A DNA stretch of 64,000 bases from Adiantum capillus-veneris (Eukaryota > Streptophyta > Polypodiopsida > Polypodiales > Pteridaceae): NCBI GenBank assembly GCA_014529385.2, contig CM043958.1, forward strand, positions 121,614,817 through 121,678,816, written 5' to 3'. Both the position numbers and the translations under genes were made by a program. A model generated the notes under the pieces. That model did no database searches and was not told where the DNA came from. It saw only the letters and a program-made list of their open reading frames with translations. Positions 60,853 through 64,000 of the stretch are shown here, piece after piece; within the stretch, counting starts at the first letter, position 1, and every line of letters begins with the position of its first letter.

Positions 60853-61025
60853 CTATACCAACATGAGCGACACAACATAAATATGCTCAACTCCTCCACC
60901 TTGAGCAATACCTAGATTAGCTAAGACTCTTAGACCACAGAGAATATTACTTGAAGCTTTGAGACTAATGCCTTGCTCATTTAGTGGCTCAGCTGCCCGA
61001 CTCTTGACTTTTATGCCATGTATTT

Positions 61026-62261
61026 TTAATGGCGACTTGGACTTACCTGTTCGTAGCCTGAAACCCAATGCCATAATTTCTTGAGATTAAGGGCTCTATC
61101 ATTGCTTTGGTCTTTGGATGCCACCATTTTGTTGAGTAAGTTGGCATACTTTGACTCCTCTAGATTCTTTTGTTGCATGGGATGTTCCGTACGGAGGCCG
61201 CATTGTTGTACCTTTACTTTTTCTTCTTTGTGAGGAGCTTGAGTTTTCAATAGTGGTTTTGGGACCCACTTTGTTCTTGCTTCATGAGTTGCTCCCTTGA
61301 CTTGATGGACACTAGGCTTTTGTATCCATACTTGGCTATTACCATTGTAAAAGCCTTGCTTTTGTAGTAGAAGATGAGGGATCCATTTTGAGGTTGTTTC
61401 TCCCTTGGTTGTGCTTAGTCTCCATTGGCTCTTTGTTGTTGTTGATTGTCTTTGTGAGGGGTCCTTTGCTACTTGGTTGGTCTTAGTGGCTCTAGGTTGA
61501 GCAACTACTTTGGGTAACTATATTTGGGTGTTACCTTCATAGAATCCTTGTGCTTCAAGTAGCTCCACTGGAATCATCCGCTGATTCACCTGTTTGTGTT
61601 GGGTATCTTCGTTGAAGTCTGAGTTCGGTACCCAAAATTTTTGCGTTGTCCGCTTGGAAGGTCTTTTTGTTTGCCTTTTGTTGGTGTTCTTTCGCTTGCC
61701 TGAGTATTTTGTATTCCGTTGATAGCACGTCTTGTTCCTTGTAGAACTCGTTGGTTGAGGTGGGTAGGTCTAGGCGGTTACTTTAGGCTTTTTGGCCCAA
61801 ACATTAGTGTTTTCTTGGAAGTAGCCTTGAGCAGTGATTGACTCATTTGATGCTATCCACCCTGTCACCTTTTGTTGTTGTGGTTGAACCCGTGTTTCAT
61901 GTATCCAAACTGGGTCTTTGACTTAGATGTGCTCTTTGGATACCAACACCTGCTCGACATTCTTCGGCTTTTTTTGGATGCTTTTTTGTGATGGAAACTT
62001 TGGTTGATAGACTTTTTGCTTTGGTTTCCATTGCATTGTTGATGGTGTGGCTCTTGATGTAGAGGCTTCGTGGGAAATTTGATGGAAGCTCGTTGAAGGT
62101 AAAGTCGTATGGCGAGGTTGATATACTTCAATGTTTACCTTTGCTTTACCTTTTTGTGCGATGGTTGGCGATTTCTTCTCTGCATGGATTTGAGAAGCTT
62201 CATGGAGTCTTACCGTTGTTGTTGTTGAAGCTTTTGATTGTTGTCGAAAGAAGATGTTCCT
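61026..62261 (-). pseudogene. W/P/K tandem-repeat region of element E
   Basis: Continues the frame of the retropepsin-like domain. Gln/Lys/Thr-rich, with Trp-centred motifs ('DPVWIHE', 'TGWIASN', 'NVWAKKPK', 'KFWVPNS', 'SKWIPHLL', 'QVWIQKPS', 'TKWVPKPL'). Three degenerate units of the form W-I-P..LL..QGFY.GN.QVW..KP are centred near 61825, 61545 and 61350 (spacing ~90 and ~64 codons). The C-terminus is basic and ends at TAA 61026-61028; a short further frame (60853-61074) may belong to it. Stops inside: TAA near 61923, TAG near 61787, and TAG near 61518 at a Trp position. Related motifs occur in element D (9484-9920). Function unknown. Confidence 0.55.
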
Positions 62262-62939
62262 CTAGCTTTCTGTCAGGACCAGACTCTCTTTGATATGATG
62301 GGAGTTGATTATGTGGAAAGTATCTTTATACTCCCCGGTATTCAATTTGAGTACACCTTCTGCCATGCCAACGCTAAGAGTTGGTATTTTTGAACTTGTG
62401 TATACTATCTCCTCTAGCTCAGGGATTGGCGGCTTTCCCATCCTGATCCACGTTCCATAAGTCATTAGATTTTTTTTTGCTTTTGGATCTATCATAGCTA
62501 AACATGTGATTTTGAGTCCTGTTTCTCCGCGTATGCTGAATTTGATCGTTGTAGGAGACAATCGATCTTCTTCTCTGTCCCTGTTCTTGTCTTGATCTTG
62601 CGCTTGTTGAAGATTCGTCATTGAACTTGGAATCTTTTCTCCTTCATTTACTTTCATTTGCACTTTTTCTGGAGTCTGCTTCTTTGAAATAGCTTTTGTC
62701 GATTCTTCAGGTATGTCAATGATGACATATTCTCGTTGTTGCTCTGCTTCCTTCGTTTTCAATTTTGCCTCATGCTCCAGGATGTAGCTATCTATCTCAC
62801 TTTTTCTTCTTTCACACTCACAAACTTCATTAGCTTCCTTCACCACTTTCAACATAAAACATGAAACTAGGTCGTAGCCTTCTTCTTTACAAAACTTGGT
62901 TGGAGTTAGCTCATTTACACACACATCCAAGGTTGCCAA
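62262..62939 (-). pseudogene. Second, degenerate retropepsin-like domain of element E with charged linker
   Basis: In frame with the upstream retropepsin across a single TGA (62952-62954). N-terminal ~130 residues are charged and Gln-rich ('ERRKSEIDSYILEHEAK'). The last ~95 residues show a retropepsin layout: strand, 'CLAMIDPKAKKNLM' (Asp kept, but P-K-A replaces S/T-G-A), 'YGTWIRMGKPP', a flap-like segment ('LSVGMAEGVLKLN') and 'FHIINS'. It ends at TAG just after 'SLVL', where ILG would be expected. The loss of the D-[ST]-G signature suggests a non-catalytic domain. It parallels 8825-9190 of element D. Confidence 0.55.
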
Positions 62940-62951
62940 TATTTGAGTCCA

Positions 62952-63581
62952 TCAAAATGGCTCAAATAACTCCTCTGAAAATGGTTCCGGTATGTAAGCT
63001 TCATCGTCCATTGATCTTTCTAGGATGCAATCCTCCTTCACTGAGCTTCCACACTTCGAAGCACCACAGATCCAAAGTTCTTGTTTGGTTTGTAGCCACG
63101 CAGGTATCTCTTTCCCATTGACTATAGTAGAGTCAATTTCTTCTAAAGGAGTTCTATTCACATCTCTATATCTATGGTCTTTTATGCTTATTTTTGTGGT
63201 GATCTTTTTATGTCTCAAGTAGATATAGTCATAGCCCCAATCTTGAACCATCTTAAGTTGACGCATGAAAGGTCTTCCTAAAATGATATCAAAATTTTTC
63301 CCTTTTCCAAAATCTACTATTGCAAATGTATGTTCATATTCAATTCCACAAGAAGTCACAATAATTTGCTCTAAGATACCCAGAGTTTTTTCCATGTATC
63401 CATCTGCAAGTTGCAGCTTCATTCTAGTTTTCCTAAGCGCTGGTCTACCCCATTTTTCCCAAATGTCTTTTGTGGCTATGGCTACTCCAGCCCCACTATC
63501 AAGTATAGCCAATGTTTTAACTCCTTTGGATTCCACAGGTAAGGTGGTGTTTCCTTCTTCTCCTTCGCAATATTCCCCCAC
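62952..63581 (-). pseudogene. Retropepsin (first) of element E
   Basis: 210-codon open frame. 'VKTLAILDSGAGVAIATK' is a canonical retropepsin active site (D-S-G-A); 'EHTFAIVDF' and 'FDIILGRPFMRQL' are the later strands with the ILG turn. The C-terminal half ('GYDYIYLRHKKITTKIS') is the usual linker after protease in Athila/Tat-type elements. Upstream, after a frame change, lies the gag-protease linker. Domain itself looks intact. Confidence 0.9.
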
Positions 63582-64000
63582 CTTTGTTTATTGGCACAGG
63601 TTTAGCGTTTGCACTTTCTTGTTGAGTTTTGTTTGATTGTTCATTTGAGGGTAGATCTTGAAGAGGTATCTTTAATCCCCTCTTCCCCAAATTGTTGCCT
63701 ACTTCATCCCATACATTTGGTCTAATCTTAAGCAGTTCAGATAGAGTAATGGTGCACTATATTGGAGCTGACATCAACTCTTGCATACTCTTTGTATCCA
63801 TCATCTTGGATATGGATTTTCTCTGAGATGGCACCACTCTAGTCTGTGAGTCTGCCTCATGTTCTCCTATGTATGAGGGTAAGGTCTTCAAGGACTCTGG
63901 TTTGCTTTCAATTGAAACTTCCATCCCTGCATATTCATTTAGAGATTGAATGTCTCCTTGATAGACTTCATGCCCTGTATTGACCTCAGTTATGGGTGCA
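63582..64000 (-). pseudogene. Gag-protease linker of element E, cut by window edge
   Basis: Minus-strand frame with 'MMDTKSMQELMSAPI', a TAG that fits Gln, then 'LSELLKIRPNVWDEVG', a motif found upstream of protease in Tat/Athila-type gag-pol proteins (from memory). Frameshift near 63600 into the retropepsin frame. Confidence 0.65.

Larger units (their letters stand above)
60853..64000 (-). mobile_element. Ty3/gypsy element E, partial, runs off the window
   Basis: Minus strand, reading from 64000 downward: gag-protease linker, retropepsin, charged linker, second retropepsin-like domain, W-repeat region. From 63581 to 61026 all pieces share one frame, interrupted by a few stops. No RT, RNase H or integrase lies between the two protease-like domains here. 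Confidence 0.75.

Overview
The window looks like a repeat-rich intergenic stretch of a large land-plant nuclear genome. Evidence is wall-to-wall Ty3/gypsy and Ty1/copia retroelements with plant-type primer sites (initiator-Met and Asp tRNA), nested insertions, long (CT)n/(TA)n tracts, and a decay pattern dominated by CAG-to-TAG stops, as expected from cytosine methylation at CHG sites. A non-seed plant such as a fern or lycophyte is my guess, but nothing here proves it. I see no convincing intact host gene, no tRNA/rRNA and no CRISPR.

Layout. 1-4.1 kb: 3' end of a chromovirus-type Ty3 element (A), its ~1.64-kb LTR, and a second partial copy of that LTR. 4.1-4.8 kb: two long foldback hairpins. 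7-10.2 kb: a decayed Ty3 element (D) in which the integrase is followed in the same frame by a second retropepsin-like domain and then W-[IV]-P-K repeats, interrupted by a small MITE-like insert. 10.3-21.3 kb: a near full-length Ty3 element (H) with gag, protease, RT, RNase H, integrase and then a ~3.7-kb accessory reading frame before the 3' LTR. 21.4-27.4 kb: LINE ORF1-like and reverse-transcriptase fragments, microsatellites, and an unidentified 199-codon minus-strand frame. 27.5-31.5 kb: unrecognised sequence.

31.6-36.9 kb: the best-preserved element, a 5,307-bp Ty1/copia with 323-bp LTRs and a TATAC target duplication, inserted inside a (TA)n array that resumes for ~780 bp. 38.9-43.4 kb: two copies of a ~2.3-kb composite repeat, each ending in the same already-dead copia RT fragment. 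43.4-49.8 kb: Ty3 element B, same family as A. 49.8-55.0 kb: element G, with 131-bp LTRs, ATTGT target duplications and ~4.9 kb of interior without recognisable protein domains. 55.2-55.7 kb: a copia tail. 56.3-60.5 kb: a Ty3 leader and gag (F), split by a 932-bp insert with an 11-bp target duplication. 60.9-64 kb, minus strand: element E, with a retropepsin, a second degenerate retropepsin-like domain and W-repeats, running off the window.

The most interesting signals are (i) the 'charged linker - second retropepsin-like domain - W/P/K repeats' module seen in both D and E, after integrase in D; (ii) the large accessory frame of H; and (iii) the strong TAG bias among stops in these frames. 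All coding frames are broken, so the elements are relics that could at most be mobilised in trans.
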